64,000 bases of DNA from Actinomadura craniellae (GTDB taxonomy: Bacteria; Actinomycetota; Actinomycetes; Streptosporangiales; Streptosporangiaceae). Positions 15,234 to 23,923 of the stretch are shown piece by piece. Below the pieces are notes generated by a model that worked only from the letters and a program-made list of their open reading frames with translations, ran no database searches and was not told the DNA's origin. Position numbers and translations under genes: made by a program. Where the stretch lies: the NCBI RefSeq assembly GCF_003289645.1, contig NZ_QLYX01000006.1, positions 1 through 64,000 on the forward strand, read 5' to 3'. Positions within the stretch are counted from its first letter, which is position 1; each line of letters opens with the position of its first letter.

Positions 15234-17018
15234 TCACGACTCAGTGGACCGGCCGAGTTTCTCTGCGAGGTGCTGTTCGGCGGGGGTGAGGTTGGTGGGT
15301 GGGGTGATGGGTTCGGGGGGTTTGCGGTAGGTGTGGCCGAGGGGGCTGGTCCAGAGGGTGGTGCCGCCTGCGGTGCGGGTGGTGGTCCATCCGGCGTCTT
15401 TGAGGTCGTGGCAGTAGCGGCATTTGGCGTCGGCGTTGTCGGGGGTGCTGGGGCCGCCATGGGCGTGCGGGACGATGTGGTCGATCTCGGCGCGGCGGGC
15501 AGGGACGCGACAGCCCGGCCCGCGGCAGGTGCGATCACGGGCGATGACGTAGGCCCGGTTCCGAGGGGTGAGGAAACGGCGCGGGTCTCGCCCGGTCGAT
15601 TCCGCATGCTCACCGGGTGCAGCGGCCATCGGCTGGACGGCCGCCGGCCCAGTGGTCTGCCCCGTTCCGGCGCCCTGCCTGCTGGGCCCGCCCTCTGGTC
15701 CACCTCCTGGTCTGGCCCTTGGTTCGGCTCCTGGTCTGGCCCTTGGTCCGGTCCCTGGCCTGGCTCCTGGTCCGGCCTCTGGTTCAGCGCCGGTCCCAGC
15801 CGATTTCCCATGGGTTCCGGGGCTGTTCCTGGTCGGGGGCTCGGTCTGAGCGCTGGTTCCCGCCGCGCTGGTGGCTGGCGAACGGGCGGTACCGCCGAAG
15901 CCGACCGGTCCGAGGTGGGTGGAGCGGTGGTGGGCGGAGTCGGGAGCGGGGAGTACCGGGTGGCGGGCGAAGCCAGGAGTGGGGAGTACCGGGCGGCGGG
16001 CGGTGCCGTGGTACAGCAGTCCTCCGGTCAGGGGGTCGGCGATCGAGTAGGTCCAGACGGGGTTGCCGGCCTTGGCCGGCCGGTCGGCCATCTGACGTGT
16101 GATCTGGCGTGCGATGTCGGCGATGACGGGACCCCAGCCGGCCAGTTCCGCCGGGCGGTCGGCCAGGTCGAGCAGCGTGGGCAGGTCGGCGGTCAGCTCC
16201 ATCACCCCGCGCCGGTGGACGGGGCCGGGACCGTCCCAGGTGCCCTCCAGCAGGCCGAGGTAGACGTCGGCGCGGATCTGGTCCATCGGCCGGGAGTCGC
16301 CGGCCTGTTTGGTCGCCCGGGCGATGGCGTCCACCCGTTCGAAGGCCGCCGCAGCCGCGCCCACCGGCAACTGGTACCCGGCCAGATACGCGGTGCCGTC
16401 GGAGTCGGTGCCGTGAACCAACCGGCGCTCGGTCACACCGAGCGCGTAGTTGTTCCTGGCGGTCTCGGGGTCGGCCGCCAGCGCCAGGCGGCGCACCCGA
16501 TGAGCCAGTTGCCCGGTGGTCAGATCCGGTGCCTCCGGCAGTACCCGGGCGACCACCCGCCGGGCCAGGGGTTCGGTCAAAGTCCGGGTCTCGCGTGCCA
16601 GCACCTTCGCCCGGGGAACGTCGATCAGCCCGTCGCGCAGGGCGCGCCACACGGCCGGGAGGCGCTCGACCAGCAGCCAGGCGTCTTCCAGTGCCCCGCC
16701 CGCCGCCCGTCTGGTCAGCGTCAGTGCCGCCGCGATCTCCGCGGTGGCGAACTTCGGGAGGTCGCTGTCCCACACGCCGGGCAGGTGCGCGGTCTCTTCC
16801 CGCACCCGATCGGCCACCACGGCCATGTCCGCGTACAACCGCGCCTGCTCGTGGGCCACCTGGCGCGCCTGCGCCTGGAGCACCACCACCGTGTCGAACC
16901 CCGATAACCGCGACCGGTCGATTCCCGCCAGCATCGCCGCCAGCCGCGGCCCGGGCCGCATGCCCTCCAGCCCTTCCGGCAGGTGAACCCCGCGCTCGGG
17001 GAGCGTCTCCGACAGCAT
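15234..17018 (-). CDS. DUF222 / HNH endonuclease (13E12 repeat family)
   Basis: A 594-residue protein of the actinobacterial 13E12 family. Residues about 20-330 form the helical DUF222 region (FDTVVVLQAQARQVAHEQARLY, ARLYADMAVVADR). A low-complexity Pro/Gly/Ala/Arg linker follows at about 345-480. The C-terminal HNH nuclease has CRGPGC, the EIDHIVPHAHGG core and a downstream CRYCHDLK. It probably nicks or cleaves DNA and often behaves as a multicopy element. The ATG at 17018 has GGAGG eight bases upstream, and a LexA-like SOS box lies 24-39 bases before the start. The gene separates an orphan toxin fragment from the rest of the toxin locus, consistent with insertion. Confidence 0.88.
   Translation of the reverse strand: MLSETLPERGVHLPEGLEGMRPGPRLAAMLAGIDRSRLSGFDTVVVLQAQARQVAHEQARLYADMAVVADRVREETAHLPGVWDSDLPKFATAEIAAALTLTRRAAGGALEDAWLLVERLPAVWRALRDGLIDVPRAKVLARETRTLTEPLARRVVARVLPEAPDLTTGQLAHRVRRLALAADPETARNNYALGVTERRLVHGTDSDGTAYLAGYQLPVGAAAAAFERVDAIARATKQAGDSRPMDQIRADVYLGLLEGTWDGPGPVHRRGVMELTADLPTLLDLADRPAELAGWGPVIADIARQITRQMADRPAKAGNPVWTYSIADPLTGGLLYHGTARRPVLPTPGFARHPVLPAPDSAHHRSTHLGPVGFGGTARSPATSAAGTSAQTEPPTRNSPGTHGKSAGTGAEPEAGPGARPGTGPRARPGAEPRARPGGGPEGGPSRQGAGTGQTTGPAAVQPMAAAPGEHAESTGRDPRRFLTPRNRAYVIARDRTCRGPGCRVPARRAEIDHIVPHAHGGPSTPDNADAKCRYCHDLKDAGWTTTRTAGGTTLWTSPLGHTYRKPPEPITPPTNLTPAEQHLAEKLGRSTES
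15695..15785. repeat. 12-bp tandem repeat coding the HNH linker
   Basis: About seven and a half imperfect copies of a 12-base unit (plus strand, CTGGTCTGGCCC and variants) encode a four-residue repeat such as PGAR, PGTG, PRAR, PGAE in the linker between DUF222 and HNH domains. Copy number is likely to vary by slippage. Confidence 0.75.
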
Positions 17019-17041
17019 CGATCCCGCCTCCAGAAGATTAT

Positions 17042-17057
17042 TCGAACATCTGTTCTA
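17042..17057. promoter_or_regulatory. LexA-type SOS box before the HNH gene
   Basis: TCGAACATCTGTTCTA matches the actinobacterial/mycobacterial LexA box TCGAAC-N4-GTTCGA with one mismatch in the second half site. It lies just upstream of the HNH start codon at 17018, over the likely promoter. SOS boxes before 13E12-family genes are known from Mycobacterium tuberculosis. Confidence 0.68.
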
Positions 17058-17258
17058 AGAGTAGCAGATTGATTGCACATAGCAACATTGGGCCGCTCTG
17101 GGCGGTGAGGCGGTCGTGAGGACGCTGGCAAGTACGGGTCCACCGAAGATGGTCACGCTCCCCCACAAGGCCACCTGTTCCGGTGCCTGCTCCACGGTCG
17201 TACGAACCGATCAGAGCGGTTGGAGGCCGTCTGCGGCGTCCTATGTCGGGGTGGGCCG

Positions 17259-17705
17259 TCAGGCGGGCAGTGGCTTGTGGGCGGCCGGCCAGTCGGCGGG
17301 AATGGAGCCGACGCTCCGTGGTGGGCTGCGATGACGCACCGACGATGGTGTCCATGTCGTCACCCGCCTGGGTGCAAAGCGCGTACGGCCGCCGCGTAGT
17401 CGTGCAGGTGGGTGGCTGCCGCCCACGGCGCGAACGGGATGGTGTCAGGAGCGCTGATCTGTGCGCGGCTGCCAAGCTCGGCGGCTTGTTCCGCGGGGCG
17501 TTCAGCAGGTCGAGCGTGCGCCGCAGCCCGTCGTGTACCTGGCCGAAGGGATGTAGGCGAGCACCTTCTCGACTAGTTTGCGGCTAGGCAGGCAATAGCC
17601 CGCGCAGCGCGGCGGAGTGGGTCGTGGCGGCCTTGATCGCGACTGCCCCGGCGATTCCCTTGAGGTGGTAGGGGTAACCTTGGCGGAGATGGTCGCCTCC
17701 ACCGC
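17259..17705 (-). pseudogene. Decayed ADP-ribosylglycohydrolase (DraG family)
   Basis: No single frame is open, but translation of the minus strand in changing frames recovers the C-terminal third of an ADP-ribosylglycohydrolase in the correct order. From 17700 downward: LKGIAGAVAIKAA; after a frame change SRKLVEKVLAYIP (near 17590-17550); after another, QVHDGLRRTLDLL (about 17550-17510); then DTIPFAPWAAATHLHDY (17461-17360); GDDMDTIVGA (about 17364-17340); and IPADWPAAHKPLP ending at a TGA at 17259. Intact family members carry the same succession, with the GDxDT metal-binding motif. At least four frame changes and a stop make it dead. The N-terminal two thirds are missing. The flanking 17058-17258 and 17706-17878 hold nothing else I can recognise. 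Confidence 0.7.
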
Positions 17706-17878
17706 CGCCCATGCCAGGTCGTTGTGGAATTACTCGCCCAGCGGTGTCACTGTTCTTGAACAGCGGAGGGCACGATCATCGTGCTGCTCGGTTAACCCGC
17801 TCAGCAACAATAGCCAGTGCCCGCGCCCATTCGCAGGAAGCCCAGGGAACGCATTTAATGCGGAGCGCGCTGGTGCGA

Positions 17879-18781
17879 TCAGCGGACTTCGAGGGCGTAC
17901 GGCTGGCCGGGATCTAGGATGAGTGTGTGCCCTATGGGGAGCGTGTCGACTGCTTCTCGTCCAGAAACCCCACTGTAGGGCACGTCGCCTGCGAAAATTC
18001 GAAGGGCGAGCGATGAGGAGAAAGCGGGAATTTTCTGAAAATTGGGCAGTGGTGCGCGTTCCTCACTTGAGAGGCAGTATACCTGGGCGTGGCGAAATTC
18101 CTCAATAAACGCGTTTTTCTGAGTCTGGCCGACATGGAGGGCGCGGGACGCACGTAGCAGGGGAAGGCTGGCTTCGTGTAGGTCGCGTGCCGGTAGCAAG
18201 GGGCCGCGCTGGTCGATATAAAGGTCGACGCCATCGGGAACTAGGCCGGCGAGTTCTTCTGCCGAGAGAGAGTACCATTCCTTGAAGTCGTCAGAATCGT
18301 CCCAGTCGAGCGCGCGAGGCCCTGTGGTCGAGATCCCCAGCCATATAAACTCATCAAGATCCCATGACGCCAGGGACCCGTCACCGCGTATCGGAGCCAT
18401 CAATCGTGGAGCATCCAATAGCGCTTCCACGCTGGCGAGACGGCGGCGCCACAATTTGACTACCTTCTCTTGCCACTCTCGAGAACTTTCGCTTACGTCC
18501 CTAATTCGCTGCTCCGGTGGTGTTTCCCTTTCGTACCCGCGAACAAGGATATCTTTTCCCTGCTTTAGTGAGAATTGAATGTTGTGGTCCCCTGGGTATG
18601 GCTGGCGATGGTCGAACCCGCCGAAATATATGTCATCTGGGATCCCGTCCGGGAATGCTTCGCAGAAATTCAACATTCCGGAGAGCGGATTTCCGTCGTC
18701 AGGGTCATGGTCGGGATCGGGCGCCCGCCTTAGGTGCGCGCATGCGCGGCAAATATTTGCAGGCGGGATGATTGTGGTCAT
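17879..18781 (-). CDS. Putative immunity protein cognate to the zincin toxin
   Basis: A 300-residue soluble protein beginning with CRAC (11-14) and then [24 protein letters not shown], a small Cys-containing domain. A longer alpha/beta region follows, ending FAGDVPY and [13 protein letters not shown]. It is homologous over its full length to the product of 13929-14831 and to nothing else I recognise. The ATG at 18781 overlaps the toxin's TAA by one base, a classic coupled toxin-immunity arrangement, so protection against the adjacent toxin is the expected job. The two paralogs differ most in the middle third, where specificity could lie. Codon use is relatively AT-rich. Confidence 0.72.
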   Translation of the reverse strand: MTTIIPPANICRACAHLRRAPDPDHDPDDGNPLSGMLNFCEAFPDGIPDDIYFGGFDHRQPYPGDHNIQFSLKQGKDILVRGYERETPPEQRIRDVSESSREWQEKVVKLWRRRLASVEALLDAPRLMAPIRGDGSLASWDLDEFIWLGISTTGPRALDWDDSDDFKEWYSLSAEELAGLVPDGVDLYIDQRGPLLPARDLHEASLPLLRASRALHVGQTQKNAFIEEFRHAQVYCLSSEERAPLPNFQKIPAFSSSLALRIFAGDVPYSGVSGREAVDTLPIGHTLILDPGQPYALEVR

Positions 18782-20826
18782 TATTTCCCCTTGAAGTGCT
18801 TGTCAATAAATTCACCGATGGTGGAGGCGATGGGGCGGGGTGAGGGACTAAGGAGCCACTCGGCAAACCCCTCGGCAAGCATTTCGCTGGGATTTTTCTT
18901 GCCGTAGGCCCCCAGGCCTTCGGCCAGTGATTTTATACCTTTTGGTATTCCCGCACTAAGGGAATGCTCGTCGACTGATATGCCGATCTTTTTGAATTCG
19001 AATGCAAGTTCTTTTGTTAGTGATGGGTTGGTCAAAATGCGATGTCCGATTTGATGGCCGAATTCGTGATAGATTGTCCCTTTGGCGGTCAAGCTCCCAG
19101 GAACCGACCACCCTTCCATTGCTCGATCAAGGGCAACGAAGTCTGTGGTTGCCTTGTTGGTGAAATTCCCCTGATTTAAGTAAATTCCCTGGGGGGCTGG
19201 TCCCTGGCGATCATTGATCGAGAAGCCCATCACGTTCGGACCGCTACTGGGGTCAATGGTACGCATCTCGTCCAAGTTCTGGATTCTGATGGTCTGCATG
19301 TCGCGGAAGATCGATGGGTAGTCGGCTGCAACTCGTTGAATCGCGCGGTGAAACCCTACGGCGTTGGCGGGGTCGATGGGGCGAGTGGTGAAGTCGACAT
19401 GCACGCCGTATCGCTCGGCAATGCGTTGCGTGTCCTGTTCCACGCTACGTAGATCAGCTAGGGCCCTCTCGTCCAGCCCGTCGTGCTGCGGAAGGTCCTC
19501 CCGGGGTTCTTCGAAGACGTCAGGACCGTTGTCATCATGACTGCCTCCTCCCGGGAGGCGGTCTTCCGGGCCAGGTCCGGGTGGGAGTGGACTGTCGCCT
19601 CCGTTGCCGGGGGGTGGGTCGTGGGAGGCGTGGGGGTCGGGGCGGCCGCCGCCGACGAGGGCCGGTTCGCGGGCCGGTTCGTAGAGGTCGGCGAGTTGGC
19701 GGTCGAGGTGGAGGAACTGGTCCTCGAAGCCGTGTTCGTCGTCGAGTTCGTCGACGATCTCCTCGAACCGGCGCTGGAGTTCGGCGAGTGTGGGTGGGCG
19801 GTCCGGGGAGCCGGCCGGGTCGCCGTCGAACAGGTCGTCGGGGGGTTCCGGTTCGGGGGCGTGGTCGCCGCGGGTCTTGCGGAGGTTGAGCAGGGCCTTG
19901 ATGCCGCTGGCGCCGCCCGCGGCCATTCCGGCGACGCTGAGCAGGCCGGTGGTCACGACGTAGCCGGGACGGTCGTCCCATTCACGCCAGGGGACCATGG
20001 CGTGGGCGAGTTCTTTCCAGTTGGAACCGGCCGTGTCCAGGCCCTGCCAGCCCCAGCCGTACTCGCCGTGGAAGCCGGTCAGGCCGCCGATGCCGGTGAT
20101 CACGCCGCCCCAGGCGTCGGTGATGTTGTTCCACCAGTCGCCGAAGCTGTTGAACCCCGTCATCATGCCTTCGGAGTTGTTGAGGCCGAGCATGGCGCCC
20201 GCGTCGGTGAAGATGCCGCCGATGAAGTCGGTGAGGCCGTCGCCGACGTCCTGCCACCAGGGTTTGTCCTGGCCGGTGGCGTTTCCCCAGGGGGTGCGGA
20301 TGCCGTCCAGTTTGGTGCGGGGGTCGGTGTAGGTGAAGCGGGTGCCGCCGACCAGGGCGGAGATCTTGTTGGCGCAGGCGGCCTCGTCCTCCTTGTGGGA
20401 CAGCACCGTGTGGGCCACCGCGCGGACCAGGCCGTCGTTCTCCTCGGCCAGGTCGGCATCCTCGCGCCAGTTGTCATTGCCGGCGATCTTCGCGCGGAAG
20501 GCCGTCGCCGAGCGCTTGAGGTTGTGGAACCGCTGCAGGTTGTACTCGGCCTGCTCGGCGAACTCGACCAGCGCGCCCCCCGCCGCGGTCGCCGCGCGCC
20601 GCACGTCCTCGCCGGCGGCCGCGACCGGTTTGGTCGCGGCGAACAGCAGGCCCTCCTCGGGGGCGTTGTAGAACGCCTTCAGGCCCTGCCAGGCGGCGTG
20701 GATGTCGTGGCCGGTGTCGGCGATCCGGGCGCCGTCGGTTTTGAGCGCCTTGGCCCGGGCGCGCACCTCGCCGGGGTTGACCTTCGGGATCGGGATCGCG
20801 TCCGGGTCGATCGCTCCGTGGGTCAC
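18781..20826 (-). CDS. Polymorphic toxin with C-terminal zinc metallopeptidase domain
   Basis: A 681-residue multidomain protein. Residues about 1-165 are helical and WXG/LXG-like ([14 protein letters not shown]), a small hydrophobic Gly-rich segment lies near 290-315, and a Pro/Gly/Asp-rich linker spans about 320-450. The C-terminal domain carries the zincin motif H587-E588-x2-H591 in [10 protein letters not shown], with a candidate third ligand in [11 protein letters not shown] (E648/E652). The GTG at 20826 overlaps the previous stop by 4 bases (GTGA). The N-terminal two thirds use GC-rich chromosomal codons, while the toxin domain (below about 19560) is AT-richer, as expected when toxin tips are exchanged. 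Export by a type VII-like system is inferred from the N-terminus and the two small genes before it. No secretion apparatus is in the window. Confidence 0.78.
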   Translation of the reverse strand: MTHGAIDPDAIPIPKVNPGEVRARAKALKTDGARIADTGHDIHAAWQGLKAFYNAPEEGLLFAATKPVAAAGEDVRRAATAAGGALVEFAEQAEYNLQRFHNLKRSATAFRAKIAGNDNWREDADLAEENDGLVRAVAHTVLSHKEDEAACANKISALVGGTRFTYTDPRTKLDGIRTPWGNATGQDKPWWQDVGDGLTDFIGGIFTDAGAMLGLNNSEGMMTGFNSFGDWWNNITDAWGGVITGIGGLTGFHGEYGWGWQGLDTAGSNWKELAHAMVPWREWDDRPGYVVTTGLLSVAGMAAGGASGIKALLNLRKTRGDHAPEPEPPDDLFDGDPAGSPDRPPTLAELQRRFEEIVDELDDEHGFEDQFLHLDRQLADLYEPAREPALVGGGRPDPHASHDPPPGNGGDSPLPPGPGPEDRLPGGGSHDDNGPDVFEEPREDLPQHDGLDERALADLRSVEQDTQRIAERYGVHVDFTTRPIDPANAVGFHRAIQRVAADYPSIFRDMQTIRIQNLDEMRTIDPSSGPNVMGFSINDRQGPAPQGIYLNQGNFTNKATTDFVALDRAMEGWSVPGSLTAKGTIYHEFGHQIGHRILTNPSLTKELAFEFKKIGISVDEHSLSAGIPKGIKSLAEGLGAYGKKNPSEMLAEGFAEWLLSPSPRPIASTIGEFIDKHFKGK

Positions 20827-21161
20827 CGGCGGATCCTGGGCGCGGGGGCGTTCACGGCGTTGCGTTGCGCCTCGGCGGCCATTTCCAGGTCGGCCGCCAG
20901 GTAGGCCTTGGTGGCTTTCACCGCGCCGGTGACGCAACTGCCGGTCTTGGTGCCCATCTGGCCGATGGTCTTGCCGTAGCCCTCCAGGAACTCGCCCAGC
21001 GCCTTGGCGATCACCGGGCTCTGTGCGGCCAGCGCGGCGCCCTTGACGTCCGCACCGAACTTCTTGGCCTCGCCGGCCAGGCCGCCCGCGCCGACCACCT
21101 GTTCCTTGACCCGGCCCAGGACCGTCGCCACCCCGTTCGGCCTGATGTACCAACCCGTCAT
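20823..21161 (-). CDS. Small WXG-like protein (DUF6507-like)
   Basis: A 112-residue helical protein beginning MTGWYIRPNGVATVLGRV. The W-x-I-x-P-x-G-V start and two amphipathic helices resemble the actinobacterial DUF6507 family, which I associate with ESAT-6/WXG100-type secretion partners. It overlaps the toxin gene (GTGA) and the preceding 97-residue ORF (ATGA) by 4 bases each, so all three are coupled. It may be a secretion partner or chaperone of the toxin. The family name is from memory. Confidence 0.7.
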   Translation of the reverse strand: MTGWYIRPNGVATVLGRVKEQVVGAGGLAGEAKKFGADVKGAALAAQSPVIAKALGEFLEGYGKTIGQMGTKTGSCVTGAVKATKAYLAADLEMAAEAQRNAVNAPAPRIRR

Positions 21162-21451
21162 GAGCGCTCCTCGATCGCGTCGGCCGTGCTGGACGAGAAC
21201 CGGTCGGGACGGAAATTGCCGGGCGGGCGCTGCCGGGAATCGGGTTCCCGGTTCGCCACCAGGGCGGATAACTCGGCCACCGCGCTTTCCAGTTGGCCGG
21301 CGGTGGCCGCGAAATCCGTTTCGGTGCGCAGCGCCGCCGCCTCCAGCCGCGCCATCGGATCGGGCTCGGCGGGTTCGGCGGGTTCGGCGTCGATGGGCGG
21401 CCGGTCGGCCGCCATGCCGCTGCGGGGCTGATGGATCAGCTCGAACTTCAT
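21158..21451 (-). CDS. Small helical protein opening the toxin operon
   Basis: A 97-residue protein: a short N-terminal segment, an AEPAEPAEP stretch near residue 23, a helix of about 35 residues (MARLEAAALRTETDFAATAGQLESA has coiled-coil character), and a charged tail. I do not recognise a family. It overlaps the DUF6507-like gene by 4 bases (ATGA). Its size, helical nature and place suggest a type VII-type partner protein. The ATG at 21451 has only a weak ribosome site. The 189 bases upstream to the helicase gene should hold the operon promoter, in an AT-richer stretch around 21510-21590. Confidence 0.6.
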   Translation of the reverse strand: MKFELIHQPRSGMAADRPPIDAEPAEPAEPDPMARLEAAALRTETDFAATAGQLESAVAELSALVANREPDSRQRPPGNFRPDRFSSSTADAIEERS

Positions 21452-21640
21452 GTGTCGGATCCCGTGCCGGTGCCGCGCGCGAGGGCGCGTTCATCGAATC
21501 CCGTCACCGGCATTATTCACATGATCCGACAATTCGGCTATTGCTTTACAGCCGGTCATAAATGCAGATAGGGGATATTCTGGTACGGAGTGGCCAGGTC
21601 CTCGCTGGTCAGCGGCGGGACGGCCGGTCCAGGCCGGGGT

Positions 21641-23854
21641 TCAGCCGGTCAGCGTGGTGTGCCAGTCGGGGTCGGCGGTGACGACCGTGAGGCGCTGGGT
21701 GGCCCGGGAGACCGCCACGTACAGGACGCGCAGGCCGCGCGGCGACTGGGCGGCCACCGTCTCGGGGGAGACGATGACGGCGGCGTCGAACTCCAGACCC
21801 TTGGCCTCCAGCACGTCCAGCACCTGGACCCGCTCCGGCAGCCCGGCCGCCAGCTCCGCCCGCTCGGCCGGACCCCAGCCGGGCCCGGAGAACAGATCGG
21901 CCTGGCCGTCCCGGGCGAGCGGGACGATGACGCCGACCGTGCCCTCCACCTGGGACAGCAGCTTCTCGGTCGCCGTGCGCGCCGCGGCGAGCGGGTCGGC
22001 GGCGACCTCGACGACCGGCGGGTGGCCGGAGGCGCGGACCGCGCGGGCGGGTCGGGCGGACGGCACCGCCAGCGCCAGCACCCGGGTCGCCACGGCGGCG
22101 ATCTCGATGGAGTTGCGGTAGTTGGTGGTGAGCTCGTACTCGTGCCGACGGCGGCTGCCCAGCGCCTTGTCCATCGCCTGCCGGGCGGCGTCCAGGTCCT
22201 CCCAGGCGCTCTGCGCGGGGTCCTCGACCACGGTCCAGGTCGCCTGCCGGCCCCGGCGGCCGAGCATCCGCCACTGCATCGGCGCCAGGTCCTGCGCCTC
22301 GTCCACCACGATGTGCGCGTACTCGCGGCGCTCCTCCAGCACACCGTCGTCCACCCGGCGCGAGCGCTCCAGCCGCTCGATCGAGGTGGACAGCTCGCGC
22401 AGCCCGGGCCGCCACTCGCCGGTCTCCTCGCCCGTGATCACGTTGACGCCGTCGACCACGTACGGGTCGTCGTCCTCGGACTCGGCACGGGCGACCCGCG
22501 GCGGCGGGCCCAGCAGGGAGTCGAGCTCGTCCAGCAGCGCCACGTCCAGGTAGGTGACCTCGCCGCCGCGGAAGGAACCGGCCACCCGGTCGATCTCGTC
22601 CCGGGACAGGTCGCGGCCGGCGGCGCGGCGCAGCCGGGCGGTGTCGCCGAGCGAGCGCAGCACCTCGGCCGGCCGCCGGACCGGCCACCACGCGGCCAGG
22701 AAGTCCTCGAAAGTCCGCTGGTCGCGGACGTTCGCGGCGAACTCGGCACGCTTGACGGCCCCGTTCTCGTCGCCGCCGATCTCGACGAACCGGTTCCACA
22801 GCGCGTCCACCAGCGCCTGCCCGGCCCGCTTGCGCGCCGCGTTGACCGCGCCGTGCCCACGCCGGTGCATCTCGCGGCGGACCCGGTCGAGCGCGCCCCG
22901 GTCCAGCCGGACGACCACGCCGGCGTGCACCACCCGCAGCTCGTCGGGCGCACCCGGCGGGTGGTCGGCGACGGCCCGGCGCAGCACCCGGGCCATCTTG
23001 CCCGAGCCCTTGACGCGGGCCAGCGCGGGCGGGTCGTGCGCGGTGGCGGAGGCGCCCTCGACCAGTTCGCCGAGGGAGCGCAGCGCGGCCGACTCCTCGC
23101 CGAGCGACGGCAGCACCCGCTCGATGTAGGAGGTGAACCGCCGGTTGGGGCCGACGATCATCACGCCTCGGCCGCCGAACCGGCGGCGGTGCCGGAACAG
23201 CAGGTAGGCCACCCGGTGCAGGGCCACCGCGGTCTTGCCGGTGCCGGGACCGCCGCGGACCAGCACCGAGCCGTCGGCCGGTGCCCGGATCACCTCGTCC
23301 TGCTCCCGCTGGATGGTGGCCACGATGTCGCGCATGGCCCCCTCCCGGGTGCGGGCCAGCGAGGCCAGGAAGGCGCCGTCGCCCACCACGGTCAGGCCGT
23401 CGGCCGCGGCCGGGTCGAGCAGGTCGTCCTCGATGTCGATCACGGTGTGGCCGCGCGAGTGCAGCACCCGGCGGCGGATCACCTCACGCGGGTCCTCGGG
23501 GGTGGCCCGGTAGAACGCCTCGGCCGCCGGGGCCCGCCAGTCGATCACCAGCGAGTCGTGGTCGCGGGTGCGCACACCGATCCGGCCCACGTAGCGGATC
23601 TCGCCGCCGGTCAGGTCGAGCCGGCCGAAGACCAGCCCGTCGTCGGCGACGTCCAGCGCCTGCGCGCGCAGCGCCGCCTGGTGCACCATGGCGTCCCGGT
23701 CGACCAGCGACGCCTTGGTGCCTGCCAGCGACTGCCGGAAGCCCTCGCGCAGCATTTCCTGGGCGTCGGCGCGCATCTCGTCCAGCCGCCGGTACGCCAC
23801 ATCGACGTACCGCTGCTCGGCGGCGATCTCCTGGTCCTTGACCGGGGACGGCAT
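21641..23854 (-). CDS. HelD-like superfamily 1 helicase/ATPase
   Basis: A 737-residue UvrD/Rep-type ATPase of the HelD group. The N-terminal helical hairpin (about 1-65) is the arm that, in HelD proteins, enters RNA polymerase. Walker A is GGPGTGKTA near residue 205, motif II is VVDEAQDL near 520, TTNYRN is motif IV-like, and EAKGLEFDAAVIV with VLYVAVSRATQRL near the C-terminus form motifs V and VI. HelD proteins release stalled RNA polymerase and can confer rifampicin tolerance; which activity applies here is unknown. The ATG at 23854 is preceded by GGGAG. Nothing links it to the toxin operon downstream, apart from strand. Confidence 0.88.
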   Translation of the reverse strand: MPSPVKDQEIAAEQRYVDVAYRRLDEMRADAQEMLREGFRQSLAGTKASLVDRDAMVHQAALRAQALDVADDGLVFGRLDLTGGEIRYVGRIGVRTRDHDSLVIDWRAPAAEAFYRATPEDPREVIRRRVLHSRGHTVIDIEDDLLDPAAADGLTVVGDGAFLASLARTREGAMRDIVATIQREQDEVIRAPADGSVLVRGGPGTGKTAVALHRVAYLLFRHRRRFGGRGVMIVGPNRRFTSYIERVLPSLGEESAALRSLGELVEGASATAHDPPALARVKGSGKMARVLRRAVADHPPGAPDELRVVHAGVVVRLDRGALDRVRREMHRRGHGAVNAARKRAGQALVDALWNRFVEIGGDENGAVKRAEFAANVRDQRTFEDFLAAWWPVRRPAEVLRSLGDTARLRRAAGRDLSRDEIDRVAGSFRGGEVTYLDVALLDELDSLLGPPPRVARAESEDDDPYVVDGVNVITGEETGEWRPGLRELSTSIERLERSRRVDDGVLEERREYAHIVVDEAQDLAPMQWRMLGRRGRQATWTVVEDPAQSAWEDLDAARQAMDKALGSRRRHEYELTTNYRNSIEIAAVATRVLALAVPSARPARAVRASGHPPVVEVAADPLAAARTATEKLLSQVEGTVGVIVPLARDGQADLFSGPGWGPAERAELAAGLPERVQVLDVLEAKGLEFDAAVIVSPETVAAQSPRGLRVLYVAVSRATQRLTVVTADPDWHTTLTG

Positions 23855-23923
23855 GCAAGGGGCTCCCTCGTGCGGCGAAAATCCCAGCTTATTCGGCGCG
23901 GGACGACACCGAACCGATCTTCT

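Noticed and set aside
15695-15785. Regular 12-bp repeats that might suggest a CRISPR or VNTR array
   Set aside because: There are no spacers and the repeats encode a regular four-residue linker in the HNH protein. No CRISPR array was seen anywhere in the window.
15010-15811. The longer open frame upstream of the orphan toxin fragment
   Set aside because: Beyond about 15040 it is antisense or frame-shifted reading of the HNH gene's 3' end and repeat linker. Only the last 58 or so codons match the toxin.
17116-17922. Small plus-strand ORFs of 70-135 codons between HNH gene and immunity gene
   Set aside because: The opposite strand carries the ADP-ribosylglycohydrolase relic in several frames. 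The plus-strand ORFs show no family features or ribosome sites.
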